This document shows positions 8,616-16,713 of a stretch of 64,000 bases of DNA, in pieces. The first letter of the stretch is position 1; every line of letters begins with the position of its first letter. The stretch spans positions 310,001 to 374,000 of the forward strand of contig NZ_FWYF01000004.1 of the NCBI RefSeq assembly GCF_900176375.1. The letters are read 5' to 3'. This DNA is from Reichenbachiella faecimaris. GTDB lineage: Bacteria; Bacteroidota; Bacteroidia; Cytophagales; Cyclobacteriaceae. A program made the translations under genes and the position numbers. The notes under the pieces are model-generated. The model saw only the letters and a list, made by a program, of their open reading frames with translations. It did no database searches and was not told the DNA's origin.

Positions 8616-9367
8616 AAGTATTAATTGTAGAAGACGAAGGCATAGCAGCAAATCGCCTGATCCAGTTATTGGATCAACTGGACAATTCTATTGAGGTGGT
8701 CGAGCATTTGGATTCCGTCAAGTCAGTTATCGAATGGTTTCAAACCAACCCTACACCTGATCTTGCTTTTTTCGACATCCAATTGGCGGATGGCTTAAGT
8801 TTTGAAATCTTTGAGCAAATAGAGATTAGCTGCCCTATCATCTTCACTACGGCCTATGATCAATATGCCATAGAAGCATTCAAGGTGAATAGTATCGACT
8901 ACCTCCTCAAACCTATGATGGAAGCTGATTTGCAGCGGGCACTAGAAAAATTCAACAAGCAAAAAGAGTCCATTCCATCCATGGATGTAGCTGCGCTTAT
9001 GCATCTCATACAGCAACAAAACAAGTCCTACAAAGAACGTTTCGTGATCAAGGTAGGTGAACACCTCAAATCTGTACTTGCAGAAGAAGTGGAAATTTTT
9101 CTAAGTGAAAATAAAACCACTTACCTCCTATCCAAAGACTGCAAAAGATTCATCATCGACTTCACGCTAGATCAAATTCAGGAAGCTGTAAACCCCAAGT
9201 CCTTTTTTCGTATCAATCGAAAATATCTTATCCATATTGAAGGTATCAAAGACATCATTTCTTATTCCAATAGCCGTTTGAAACTAGAATTACATCACTT
9301 CAATGCTGATGACCTGATTGTCTCAAGAGAAAAGGTCGTGTTGTTTAAAAAATGGCTGGATCGCTAA
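8612..9367 (+). CDS. LytTR-family response regulator
   Basis: 251 residues. The receiver domain has acidic residues VEDE near the start, phosphoacceptor Asp55 (FFDIQLADG), TT at 79-80 and Lys100 (DYLLKP). After a linker, the C-terminal LytTR DNA-binding domain is readable (FVIKVGEHLKSVLAEEVEIFLSENKTTYL, then FFRINRKYLIHIEGIKDI and LIVSREKVVLFKKWLD). It is the cognate regulator of the overlapping kinase gene. Target sites are not identified. The 148 bp after it hold a 9-bp inverted repeat (9378-9386 and 9437-9445) but no gene. Confidence 0.95.
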   Translation: MKVLIVEDEGIAANRLIQLLDQLDNSIEVVEHLDSVKSVIEWFQTNPTPDLAFFDIQLADGLSFEIFEQIEISCPIIFTTAYDQYAIEAFKVNSIDYLLKPMMEADLQRALEKFNKQKESIPSMDVAALMHLIQQQNKSYKERFVIKVGEHLKSVLAEEVEIFLSENKTTYLLSKDCKRFIIDFTLDQIQEAVNPKSFFRINRKYLIHIEGIKDIISYSNSRLKLELHHFNADDLIVSREKVVLFKKWLDR

Positions 9368-9515
9368 ATTCAGAACGTTTATGGCGAGACATTTGATGTC
9401 AATCATATCCTAGCTATCTCCAATTGAAATTTTGCACGCCATAAATGGCGAATGAGATTGTAATACCTGACTGCTTCAACTAGCTGCACGGCCTCCAGCA
9501 CAGGATACTTGTTAC

Positions 9516-10256
9516 TTACGCCTTCAACAACCGCCTAAAATTATCACAGAAAACAGCAGTAGAGACTGCAACATTCAGTGACTCAGCACTGCCATAGCCT
9601 GGGATAAAGACTTCTTGCGTAAGATATGGCTTCAAGTCTTCTGATAAACCCTCTGATTCATTGCCGAATACCACTACGGCTGGTTCTTGAAATTTGAGTT
9701 TATGAATATTGTCTCCTTGTAAAGTGGTCCCGTAGACATGTTCTGATTGATCCAACAGTTCTGCAAGATCAGTATAGTGAACCCTCACTCTAGCAAAGGA
9801 ACCCATGGTAGCAGAGATTACTTTGGGATTATAACAGTCCACAGACTCTGATGAACAAACAATCTGCTTGAACCCGTACCAGTCGGCTATTCTAATGACT
9901 GTGCCCAAATTGCCAGGGTCTTTGATTCTATCAAAGGCCAATATGGATTGGCTTGTATCTATTTTGGTTTCGTCGGGGATTTTGACCAAAGCCAAGGCAG
10001 CATTGTTGGCGGAGAAACTGCCTGCTTTTTTCAAGTCAGCTTCTTTTGTTTCACTGATCAGTTCATGATGGTTTGACAGCAGCTCCTTGTGTTTAGCCAT
10101 AAAGTCAGTCGTAGCAAAGACTTTAATCACTTCTAGACCTGATTTCAATAACTCTAGCACATTTTTTGCCCCTTCCACGACAAATTGATTTTCCAGTTGC
10201 CTGAATTTTTTTAATTGTAGGGATTTAATGAATTTTGACTCTCGATTTGAAATCAT
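9516..10256 (-). CDS. TrmH/SpoU family RNA 2'-O-methyltransferase
   Basis: 246 residues from the ATG at 10256; an in-frame start 24 bp upstream is possible, but MISNRESKFIKSLQLKKFR matches how this family usually opens. An N-terminal substrate-binding domain is followed by the SPOUT knot with motif 1 (FDRIKDPGNLGTVIRIADWYG), motif 2 (VVFGNESEGLSED) and motif 3 (VFIPGYGSAESLNVAVSTAV). The family methylates ribose 2'-OH in rRNA or tRNA using S-adenosylmethionine; the exact nucleotide cannot be told. It is divergent from the TamL-like gene. Confidence 0.93.
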   Translation of the reverse strand: MISNRESKFIKSLQLKKFRQLENQFVVEGAKNVLELLKSGLEVIKVFATTDFMAKHKELLSNHHELISETKEADLKKAGSFSANNAALALVKIPDETKIDTSQSILAFDRIKDPGNLGTVIRIADWYGFKQIVCSSESVDCYNPKVISATMGSFARVRVHYTDLAELLDQSEHVYGTTLQGDNIHKLKFQEPAVVVFGNESEGLSEDLKPYLTQEVFIPGYGSAESLNVAVSTAVFCDNFRRLLKA

Positions 10257-10437
10257 CAATTGTTGTGCTTTATTTATCAAAATTTAGCTTTTGCGCGGCA
10301 TTCACAGAGATCTAAAACCGACAGCTGACATTTTTCCAAACTTAATGGATTATCAGTAAATCAAGGCAATTGATCATCGACTAGACAGAGAAAAGATTAA
10401 TAATTTCAAACCTTCATATAGGCCAATCCTACTGGTC

Positions 10438-12807
10438 ATGTTCCTGTTGCTTACAGGATGCATGGGTCGTAGATTTTTACCTGCTGGAGAGTCCCTGCTG
10501 GTAGAGCAAAAACTGGATGGTGCTGACAAATTGAATAAAGAAGAAATTCAGACACTCTACGCCTACAAGCCCAACAGAAAAATTCTTTTCATTCCCTGGT
10601 CTCCTTATGTTGGCATTTACCAACGCGGCCTCAAACGCTATGACTCTGCTAAGTACGAAAGCAATAAAGAAAATATCCGTGCCAAATACAGTCAAAAAAT
10701 TGCTAAGGCCACCAAAGAAAAAAAGGAGAAAAAACTTCGTACCAAGATGAACAAGAAGCTAACCAAGCAAACGAGAAACATCAAGGAAGGCAACTTTGGT
10801 ATGCGTATGGGAGAGCCAGTAGCTATATATGATACAGTCAAAGAGAATATCACTGTGCAGAAAATCAAAGGCTACATGGAAACCAAAGGCTATTTCAACT
10901 CCAAGGTCTCGTATAGCTCGGAGAACACTTTCAAAATGGTCACCACGGTTTATAAAATAGAAAAAAACCAACCCTACGTGATTGATTCTTTGTTTTACAA
11001 TATCCCTGACAGTGCCATTTACCAAAAGGTAAAAGAAAGTAATGAAACCTCCTTTTTAAAACTCGATCAGAATTATGAGCAAGCTCATCTGGTAAGCGAG
11101 CGAGACAGACTCAATGATCTGATGCTCAATAGTGGTTACTACAATTTCAATCGGCAGTTCATCAGTTTTGTAGTGGATTCTTCCTATCTGGGAGATAAAA
11201 AGGTAATTATTGGGTTGAGCATTCGAAATCCAAACAACCAGCCCAAGCACAAAGTCTATACTATAGACTCCGTGATATTCACTACTGATGCGAATATCAC
11301 AGGCCTGACATCCAATCGACAAACGGAAAAATTTGAGGGCATCACCTATCAGTTCTACAGCAAGAAATACTCAGAAAAAATACTGGATCGAAGAATATTC
11401 TTAAAACCAGGGGACCTATATCAAAAATCCAACACACTCGAAACACAGAAGCAACTTTCGAATATGGACATATTCAAGTTCATCAATATCAATTATGACA
11501 CAACAGGCGGTAAATTCATTTCCAATGTATTCACCAGCCCTCTCAAGAAGTTTCAAACTTCTTCTGAGCTTGGAGTCAATGTAAGCAAGGGTTTGCCTGG
11601 TCCATTTTTCAATGCTTCTATTAAAAATAGAAACACCTTCAAAGGTTTGGAAGTGATGGAGCTAAGTGGCCGAGTGGGCTTTGAAGGATTGTCTGGTGCC
11701 ACTGATACAGACAACCCCTACTCATCCTTGGATTATGGTGCAAACCTGGCTTTCACCTTTCCACAATTCATGATACCCCTTAGTCCTAATTTCAGATCAA
11801 AACTGGGTCATCTCAACCCTAAGACCAGACTATCGTTTGGTTTGAATTATACCAATAGGACAGAATACCTGCGATCCAATGTCAATACATCATTGATTCT
11901 AAGCTGGCAGAACTACAAAAAACGGCGCAACTATGCACTGAATATTGCGGATATAAGCTTTATTGATTCTAACGTAACTGATGACTATCAAAAATTCTTG
12001 GATGACCTTGAAAACAACGGCAACAACCTTAACAACTCCTTTCTTCCATCTTTTGTAAGCAGCACCTGGCTTTCTGTCACTCACAACATCAACGACTATG
12101 GAAATAGACAAGAAAATTCGGCCTCCTTCAGATATCAAATCGAAGCTGGGGGCAACCTCTACAGTTTAGTCGCCAGGAACACTTTCGATAGAGAATTGGA
12201 GTACTTCAAATACGCTAAGTTTGATGTGGACTACCGCCATTCATCACCCATCACCTCTCAAATAATCATGGCTTATCGAGCCCATTTAGGGGTGGCCTAT
12301 CCGTATGGTGACAATAAAACGCTTCCCTACGAAGAATTCTTTTTTGCAGGTGGTAGCAACAGCATTCGCGCCTGGCAACCCAGACGTTTGGGTCCTGGAT
12401 CATTCTTGCCAGTAGATTCCTTAGGTGTTTATAATAATGACTTTGAGCAACCAGGAGAAATTCTACTCGAAACGAGCATTGAACTTCGACATAAAATATT
12501 CGGTTTTCTGTATGGGGCACTCTTTGTGGATATGGGCAATGTCTGGACCATGCGTGAAGATCCTGTAAGACCTGGCGGCCATTTCGAATTTAATGACTTT
12601 TTAAAAGAAATTGCTATTGGTGCTGGTTATGGCCTGCGACTAGATTTCTCATTTTTACTACTTAGGCTGGATGCAGCCTGGAAAATCCATGACCCTGGAG
12701 ATCAAACCAGATATAGTGATAGTATAAAACGCGGGAGGTTTGATTTACCAGATTATAAAGACTATAAATCTTTGGTTTGGAATTTAGGTATTGGATATCC
12801 TTTTTAG
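10438..12807 (+). CDS. tamL: BamA/TamA-family outer-membrane protein, TamL-like lipoprotein
   Basis: 789 residues. Near the N-terminus is a lipobox (LLLTGCMG), then a Lys/Arg-rich stretch, POTRA-like repeats, and a C-terminal barrel of the surface-antigen (D15) type with FFAGGSNSIRAWQPRRLGPGSF and a terminal NLGIGYPF. In Bacteroidota such lipidated TamA homologues are called TamL and work with TamB in moving lipids or proteins to the outer membrane. A tamB gene is usually a neighbour; here hemF follows instead. The ATG at 10438 gives a signal with no positive charge. The frame is open back to a TAA at 10357, and the in-frame upstream codons would supply Lys/Arg, but only ATT is available as a start. 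Confidence 0.85.
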   Translation: MFLLLTGCMGRRFLPAGESLLVEQKLDGADKLNKEEIQTLYAYKPNRKILFIPWSPYVGIYQRGLKRYDSAKYESNKENIRAKYSQKIAKATKEKKEKKLRTKMNKKLTKQTRNIKEGNFGMRMGEPVAIYDTVKENITVQKIKGYMETKGYFNSKVSYSSENTFKMVTTVYKIEKNQPYVIDSLFYNIPDSAIYQKVKESNETSFLKLDQNYEQAHLVSERDRLNDLMLNSGYYNFNRQFISFVVDSSYLGDKKVIIGLSIRNPNNQPKHKVYTIDSVIFTTDANITGLTSNRQTEKFEGITYQFYSKKYSEKILDRRIFLKPGDLYQKSNTLETQKQLSNMDIFKFININYDTTGGKFISNVFTSPLKKFQTSSELGVNVSKGLPGPFFNASIKNRNTFKGLEVMELSGRVGFEGLSGATDTDNPYSSLDYGANLAFTFPQFMIPLSPNFRSKLGHLNPKTRLSFGLNYTNRTEYLRSNVNTSLILSWQNYKKRRNYALNIADISFIDSNVTDDYQKFLDDLENNGNNLNNSFLPSFVSSTWLSVTHNINDYGNRQENSASFRYQIEAGGNLYSLVARNTFDRELEYFKYAKFDVDYRHSSPITSQIIMAYRAHLGVAYPYGDNKTLPYEEFFFAGGSNSIRAWQPRRLGPGSFLPVDSLGVYNNDFEQPGEILLETSIELRHKIFGFLYGALFVDMGNVWTMREDPVRPGGHFEFNDFLKEIAIGAGYGLRLDFSFLLLRLDAAWKIHDPGDQTRYSDSIKRGRFDLPDYKDYKSLVWNLGIGYPF

Positions 12808-12811
12808 AATT

Positions 12812-13702
12812 ATGAACAAAGAAGAAATACAAGATTGGTTTAAAGGGTTACAGAATGACATCTGTAAGGCATTGGAACAAACAGACGGCAGTGGTAAATT
12901 TCATGAAGACCAATGGGAGCGATCAGAAGGTGGAGGTGGAAGAACACGGGTAATTAAAGCAGGCAACATTATAGAAAAAGGTGGGGTCAACTTCTCAGCC
13001 GTACATGGTCCTACGCCTACCAAAATATTGGAAGCGCTGAAAATAGACCCAGCAGACTTCTTCGCCACGGGAGTATCCATAGTGATGCATCCACACAGTC
13101 CCATGGTACCCATTATTCACATGAACGTACGATACTTCGAGATGAGCAATGGTATCAGCTGGTTTGGTGGCGGTATTGATCTCACGCCTCACTATGTGGA
13201 TGAAGCAGATGCCAGATACTTTCATGCACAAATGAAAGCCTGCTGTGATAGGCACGACTCTTCCTATTATTCAGCATTCAAAAAATGGGCCGACGATTAT
13301 TTTTATATCAAACACAGAAAAGAAACTCGTGGTGTTGGAGGGGTTTTCTTTGATCGTTTATCAGCCAATCATCAGTTTAGCAAAGCAGATCGTTGGAAAT
13401 TTGTGCAGGATGTAGGCAGCCAGTTTGCACCAATTTACACACATCTGATGACAAAAAACAAAGACTTGCCTTACGGCGAAAACGAAAAACAATGGCAGTA
13501 TCTAAGGCGTGGTCGCTATGCAGAATTCAATTTGGTGTGGGACAAAGGCACCAAGTTTGGGCTGGATACAGATGGACGTACAGAATCCATTTTGATGAGT
13601 TTGCCACCACAGGCTAACTGGGAGTACAATCACATTCCCTTACAGGATTCGAAAGAGCAACAAACACTAGATCTTCTCCAAAAGAAAATTGATTGGGTAT
13701 AA
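12812..13702 (+). CDS. hemF: Oxygen-dependent coproporphyrinogen III oxidase
   Basis: 296 residues from the ATG at 12812, 4 bp after the TamL stop; an in-frame start at 12791 would overlap that gene. The HemF signature is clear: GGRTRVIKAGNIIEKGGVN near the start, then VRYFEM, WFGGGIDLTPHYV, KHRKETRGVGGVFFDRL and the C-terminal RRGRYAEFNLVWDKGTKFGL. The enzyme decarboxylates two propionate side chains of coproporphyrinogen III to vinyl groups, using oxygen, in haem synthesis. Its presence indicates an aerobic lifestyle. Likely read through from the TamL gene. Confidence 0.97.
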   Translation: MNKEEIQDWFKGLQNDICKALEQTDGSGKFHEDQWERSEGGGGRTRVIKAGNIIEKGGVNFSAVHGPTPTKILEALKIDPADFFATGVSIVMHPHSPMVPIIHMNVRYFEMSNGISWFGGGIDLTPHYVDEADARYFHAQMKACCDRHDSSYYSAFKKWADDYFYIKHRKETRGVGGVFFDRLSANHQFSKADRWKFVQDVGSQFAPIYTHLMTKNKDLPYGENEKQWQYLRRGRYAEFNLVWDKGTKFGLDTDGRTESILMSLPPQANWEYNHIPLQDSKEQQTLDLLQKKIDWV

Positions 13703-13736
13703 AACCTCATCCTTTAATCAAGTACTGTTGTCATAA

Positions 13737-13796
13737 TGTAAAGTTTATTTGTCAATATGGATTTTTCAACTATATTTGTGTAAAGTTTTATTTACA
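13737..13796 (+). promoter_or_regulatory. Consensus Bacteroidota promoter overlapped by two operator-like repeats
   Basis: A -33 TTTG (13748-13751), a 19-nt spacer and a -7 TATATTTG (13771-13778) match the Bacteroidota sigma-A consensus exactly and point to the membrane protein gene at 13817. Two copies of a TGTAAAGTTT sequence lie on it: 13737-13754 over the -33 box (TGTAAA-N6-TTGTCA) and 13779-13796 over the expected start of transcription (TGTAAA-N6-TTTACA, perfect arms). This is the layout of a repressed promoter, plausibly bound by the XRE regulator encoded downstream (inference). Confidence 0.7.
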
Positions 13797-13816
13797 TTAT
13801 ATCAAATAATACATAC

Positions 13817-14230
13817 ATGACAGCAAGTCAAAATAACAACTGGGCAGAGGAAATAAAGAGGAATACCATCAACCTGGCCTATTGGACTATTGCCTGGACT
13901 GCCTCTATGGCCTTGGCAACTTTCGGCCCTATATTTATATGGGAAAATCAGGCCATGACGATCTCAGGCATTGTTATAAACCTTGGACTTGGCGCGGGAA
14001 TGATATTAGCCAACAAACGTCACCTGAATGGATTAGATGAAATGCAGAAGAAGATTCAGCTTGAGGCAATGGCTATTGCGTTGGGTGTAGGCATAGTCTC
14101 AGGTCTTAGTTATTCACTGCTGGATCAAACGAATGTAATTCAAATGGACGCAGAAATTTCTCACCTAGTAATATTGATTGGTCTTACTTATGCGATGGCT
14201 ATTTTTATCGGACGATATAGATACAAATGA
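13817..14230 (+). CDS. Small four-helix membrane protein of unknown function
   Basis: 137 residues with four hydrophobic segments (about 20-45, 48-64, 84-102, 112-132) and a short charged loop between the second and third (NKRHLNGLDEMQKKIQLEA). I do not recognise a named function; small membrane proteins of this shape encoded with a tiny XRE regulator recur in bacteria. It overlaps the regulator gene by 4 bp (ATGA), and the shared promoter carries repeats that fit autoregulation. A stress or bacteriocin sensor or immunity role is conceivable but not shown. Confidence 0.8.
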   Translation: MTASQNNNWAEEIKRNTINLAYWTIAWTASMALATFGPIFIWENQAMTISGIVINLGLGAGMILANKRHLNGLDEMQKKIQLEAMAIALGVGIVSGLSYSLLDQTNVIQMDAEISHLVILIGLTYAMAIFIGRYRYK

Positions 14231-14424
14231 AAAATAGATTAAAAGTACTCCGGGCAGAAAGAGATATGACTCAGGCACAACTGGCAGATCTTTTAGCCGT
14301 CTCACGACAAACCATCAACGCCATTGAAAAAGGAAAATTCGATCCGAGTTTACCCTTGGCTTTCAAAGCTTCCAAATTGTTTGAAACCTCTATAGAGCAA
14401 ATTTTCCTATTTGAGGAGAACTAG
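14227..14424 (+). CDS. Small XRE-family helix-turn-helix regulator
   Basis: 65 residues, almost entirely one HTH_3 domain: MKNRLKVLRAERDMTQAQLADLLAVSRQ followed by TINAIEKGKFDPSLPLAFKASKLF and a short tail IEQIFLFEEN. This is the YozG/YgzD-like minimal regulator type, which binds DNA as a dimer and usually represses its own operon. It is translationally coupled to the membrane protein gene through the ATGA overlap. The repeats at 13737-13796 are its likely site (inference). Confidence 0.93.
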   Translation: MKNRLKVLRAERDMTQAQLADLLAVSRQTINAIEKGKFDPSLPLAFKASKLFETSIEQIFLFEEN

Positions 14425-14435
14425 AAGGGACAAAA

Positions 14436-14467
14436 AAAGAATCCTAGCGGCCAGGCTAGGATTCTTT
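14436..14467 (-). terminator. Strong terminator hairpin between convergent genes
   Basis: Perfect 13-bp arms AAAGAATCCTAGC (14436-14448) and GCTAGGATTCTTT (14455-14467) enclose a 6-nt loop. The A run at 14432-14438 becomes a T tract on the minus strand, so it chiefly terminates the minus-strand gene ending at 14526, and may also stop the XRE unit. Confidence 0.85.
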
Positions 14468-14525
14468 GCATGATACAAAAACAAAACTACTTAACGATTA
14501 AGTATTATTAAACCGACGGCTTCGG

Positions 14526-14861
14526 TTATTTCTTTTCAATTTTCTTCATTACGCTATAGTCAGCGCTATTCACTTCGTAAGAGTAGGTTCCGGCAGGTAG
14601 ATTAGATATGTCAAATCTTTTCAACATTTTCGTTTTCTTTACTGTCTCACCATGAAGTAAAACTCCAGCGTTGTCCTTGATAGCAATTCTTACTTTACTG
14701 TCAGCAGGGTTTTCAACCTGGATATATACCATACCATTGTTCTGAGTGAAAATGTTAGCCTTCACTTCCGAAACTTCTTTGGTGGCTGCACCGTGAATCT
14801 CAGCCATTGATACTGTAGAAAAGGTTAATGTGGCGATCACTAATAATGATAAAGCTTTCAT
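14526..14861 (-). CDS. Small secreted protein resembling a stand-alone T9SS C-terminal domain
   Basis: 111 residues with a signal peptide (MKALSLLVIATLTFSTVSMA). The mature part is one small beta-sandwich: MVYIQVENPADSKVRIAIKDNAG, then FDISNLPAGTYSYEVN and a Lys-rich end YSVMKKIEKK. The order of motifs (V-x-I-x-D/N-x-x-G, then L-P-A-G-x-Y, then a Lys end) parallels type A sorting domains of type IX secretion substrates and the DUF3244-like fold. With no cargo attached, it is either a free-standing Ig-like protein or a remnant. Function unknown. It has its own strong terminator. Confidence 0.75.
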   Translation of the reverse strand: MKALSLLVIATLTFSTVSMAEIHGAATKEVSEVKANIFTQNNGMVYIQVENPADSKVRIAIKDNAGVLLHGETVKKTKMLKRFDISNLPAGTYSYEVNSADYSVMKKIEKK

Positions 14862-15220
14862 AAGAATTTGTTTTTCTTGTTTAATAATTATGTAGCAAGA
14901 TTAACGGCGTTTGTCGACTGGTGAAAGTAAATTCTGGTGAGCTTCATAATTTCATAGGTGAAATGTAGCCGTTTTCAGATGAATTTTAGAGGTGTTTTTT
15001 GGATAAAAATCCGACCAAACTATCCTCATATTTTATCATGTCAATTGACAGGTTTTTAATGCGTAAAGTGCAGATAAATGGAATAGATGAGTGTTTTATT
15101 AAAGAGGTTACTTGAAGTAACCTCTTTAATTTTTGACTTTCAAGGCGGCAGTTAATCTAAATTGTAAGCTGTTCTGAAACTTGTTGGTGACAACACCAAC
15201 AAGGGCGGAAAAGTCCTGCG
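14862..15220. other. Gene-free region containing an isolated plus-strand terminator
   Basis: No coding frame is convincing in these 359 bp. Minus-strand promoter sequence for the small secreted protein must lie at its left end. The main feature is the hairpin at 15098-15130 listed separately, which points the other way. A small GGAT/ATCC hairpin lies near 15000. Confidence 0.5.
15098..15136 (+). terminator. Perfect 15-bp hairpin with T tract, no upstream gene on its strand
   Basis: ATTAAAGAGGTTACT (15098-15112) and AGTAACCTCTTTAAT (15116-15130) form a perfect stem with a 3-nt loop, followed by TTTTT on the plus strand. This is a textbook intrinsic terminator in the plus direction, yet both flanking genes are on the minus strand. 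It may end a small non-coding transcript starting within about 14870-15097, or act on the minus strand at the end of the gene ending at 15221, where its T tract is poor. Confidence 0.75.
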
Positions 15221-15793
15221 CTAGTGAGGAGATTTACATTCGAAACAATAAAGTTCTAATTCCTTGATCTTAACTCTCAACTTATCATGTTCAATTCTAA
15301 CAATCTCGTTCTTTTTACCATAATCAGAAACATTATAAATATCTAGAACATCGTTTTCATATTCATCATTTAATTGTAATCCATAGGAACTTGTTTGATC
15401 AGGATCGACTAGAAATTGAGGAGATTCGAACCCATTCTTGCGCATAAGCCTGCTATAATATTCTGCTAAATCAAATTGAAAGGAAGCCAAGTCCAACAAT
15501 TGAATTGCTCTCAAGGTATCTTTTGCTACAATTAAAGAAGAGTCAGTGTAAATAATCGATATAAACCTTTGATTCGAATTTTTCCTGAACCAACCTGATA
15601 TTTTACGAGTCCTTTCTTGATTAAAACTAACATGTGATTTCAATTTAAAATATGAAGTATCGAACGACTCATTAATCTGACATTTGAAATTAGAAAATGA
15701 TAAAACTTTGTCTTTTTTCCAAATCAAGGTATTTTGTCCAAGAGCAGGAGTGGCTTGTATAAATATGAAAACAACAAGAGTAATTAATCTCAT
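15221..15793 (-). CDS. Secreted hypothetical protein
   Basis: 190 residues from the ATG at 15793, chosen because it opens a signal peptide (MRLITLVVFIFIQATPALGQ); the frame is open 13 codons further up. The body is mixed alpha/beta and begins LIWKKDKVLSFSNFKC, a pattern reminiscent of DUF922-like periplasmic proteins, though the catalytic HExxH of that group is absent. Two cysteines near the C-terminus (YCFECKS) could form a disulfide. I do not recognise a family with confidence. The coding sequence is more AT-rich than ispE just upstream on the same strand, which may mean recent arrival. Confidence 0.7.
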   Translation of the reverse strand: MRLITLVVFIFIQATPALGQNTLIWKKDKVLSFSNFKCQINESFDTSYFKLKSHVSFNQERTRKISGWFRKNSNQRFISIIYTDSSLIVAKDTLRAIQLLDLASFQFDLAEYYSRLMRKNGFESPQFLVDPDQTSSYGLQLNDEYENDVLDIYNVSDYGKKNEIVRIEHDKLRVKIKELELYCFECKSPH

Positions 15794-15832
15794 TGCAAAA
15801 ACCTTAGTTGAAACATAAATTAAACTCAACAA

Positions 15833-16639
15833 TCAACTCCATGCGACCAATTCTTTAAAATTAACTCTCACTTTCTCCAAATCCTCATCCTTCCCAAACA
15901 CCCCAAAAACCGCCGAGCCAGTCCCGGTCATGGAAGCATAGCCTGCCCCTAAGTCAAGGAGTTGGTTCTTAATCTTTTGAATTTCTGGATGGGCGGCAAA
16001 GACAGTTTCTTCAAAGTCGTTGACCACATTGCCTTGCCAAGATTTGGGAGATTGTTGAAGGATGGTTTTGAGATCGTATGTTGGCTCTTGAGGTGTGATG
16101 CCAGTAAATGCAGTCTTCGTACTCACATGGATACCGGGAAAAACCACCACGATTGAATAATCGGATAAATCAATACTGATATCCTCCATCACCTCTCCTA
16201 TGCCCTTGACCAGCTTGGGTTTGTTGTCGATGAAGAATGGACAGTCCGCACCTAGTGTTTTGGCGTAAGCTTCGAGTTGAGTGTTGGTCAAACCTATTTC
16301 AAATTGGTCATTCAACAATTTTAAAGCAAAAGCACCATCTGCTGAACCTCCACCCAGCCCTGCACCCATGGGGATCACTTTATGCAAGTGCATTTTTACG
16401 GGTGGAATATGGTGCTTCTCTGTTAGTAACTCGTAAGCCTTCACGCAAAGGTTGCCACTGCTATCACCTGGAATATCTAAGCCAGATGAGGTGAATTCAA
16501 ACTGACCAGCTGGCACGATTTCGAGCGCATCTTTCCAGTCAATAGGTAGAAAACAAGAAGAAAGGTTGTGATAGCCATCCGCTCGTTTAGAGGTGATGTT
16601 GAGGCCGATATTGATTTTGGCGTTGGGGAAGGCGATCAT
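15833..16639 (-). CDS. ispE: 4-diphosphocytidyl-2-C-methyl-D-erythritol kinase
   Basis: 268 residues, a GHMP kinase. It opens with FPNAKINIGLNITSKRADGYH (substrate-binding Lys and Asp/Gly), has the ATP loop PMGAGLGGGSADGAFAL, and a C-terminal GAGYASMTGTGSAVFG. The enzyme phosphorylates the 2-hydroxyl of CDP-ME in the non-mevalonate isoprenoid pathway in the cytoplasm. It is slightly shorter than the E. coli enzyme (283 residues) but complete in motifs. A hairpin-forming repeat separates it from fabI upstream. Confidence 0.97.
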   Translation of the reverse strand: MIAFPNAKINIGLNITSKRADGYHNLSSCFLPIDWKDALEIVPAGQFEFTSSGLDIPGDSSGNLCVKAYELLTEKHHIPPVKMHLHKVIPMGAGLGGGSADGAFALKLLNDQFEIGLTNTQLEAYAKTLGADCPFFIDNKPKLVKGIGEVMEDISIDLSDYSIVVVFPGIHVSTKTAFTGITPQEPTYDLKTILQQSPKSWQGNVVNDFEETVFAAHPEIQKIKNQLLDLGAGYASMTGTGSAVFGVFGKDEDLEKVRVNFKELVAWS

Positions 16640-16644
16640 GGAAT

Positions 16645-16696
16645 GAAGTTAGTAGCCAGAAGACCGAAGTAGGAAGGACTTCTGGCTCCCAACTTC
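16645..16696 (-). terminator. Hairpin between fabI and ispE
   Basis: GAAGTT (16645-16650) and AGCCAGAAG (16654-16662) pair with CTTCTGGCT (16679-16687) and AACTTC (16691-16696) across a 3x3 internal loop. It is just downstream of fabI on its strand and may attenuate transcription into ispE. No good T tract follows, so termination strength is doubtful. Confidence 0.45.
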
Positions 16697-16713
16697 AGTC
16701 TTCATACTAAAAA

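Noticed and set aside
9361-9515. Inverted repeat TTTATGGCG/CGCCATAAA as a terminator after the LytTR gene
   Set aside because: The arms are 50 nt apart and no T tract follows, so it is noted only as a possible repeat.
15410-15440. TTCGAACCC string resembling a tRNA T-loop
   Set aside because: No acceptor or anticodon arms fit around it and it lies in a coding frame (NGFESPQF) on the minus strand.
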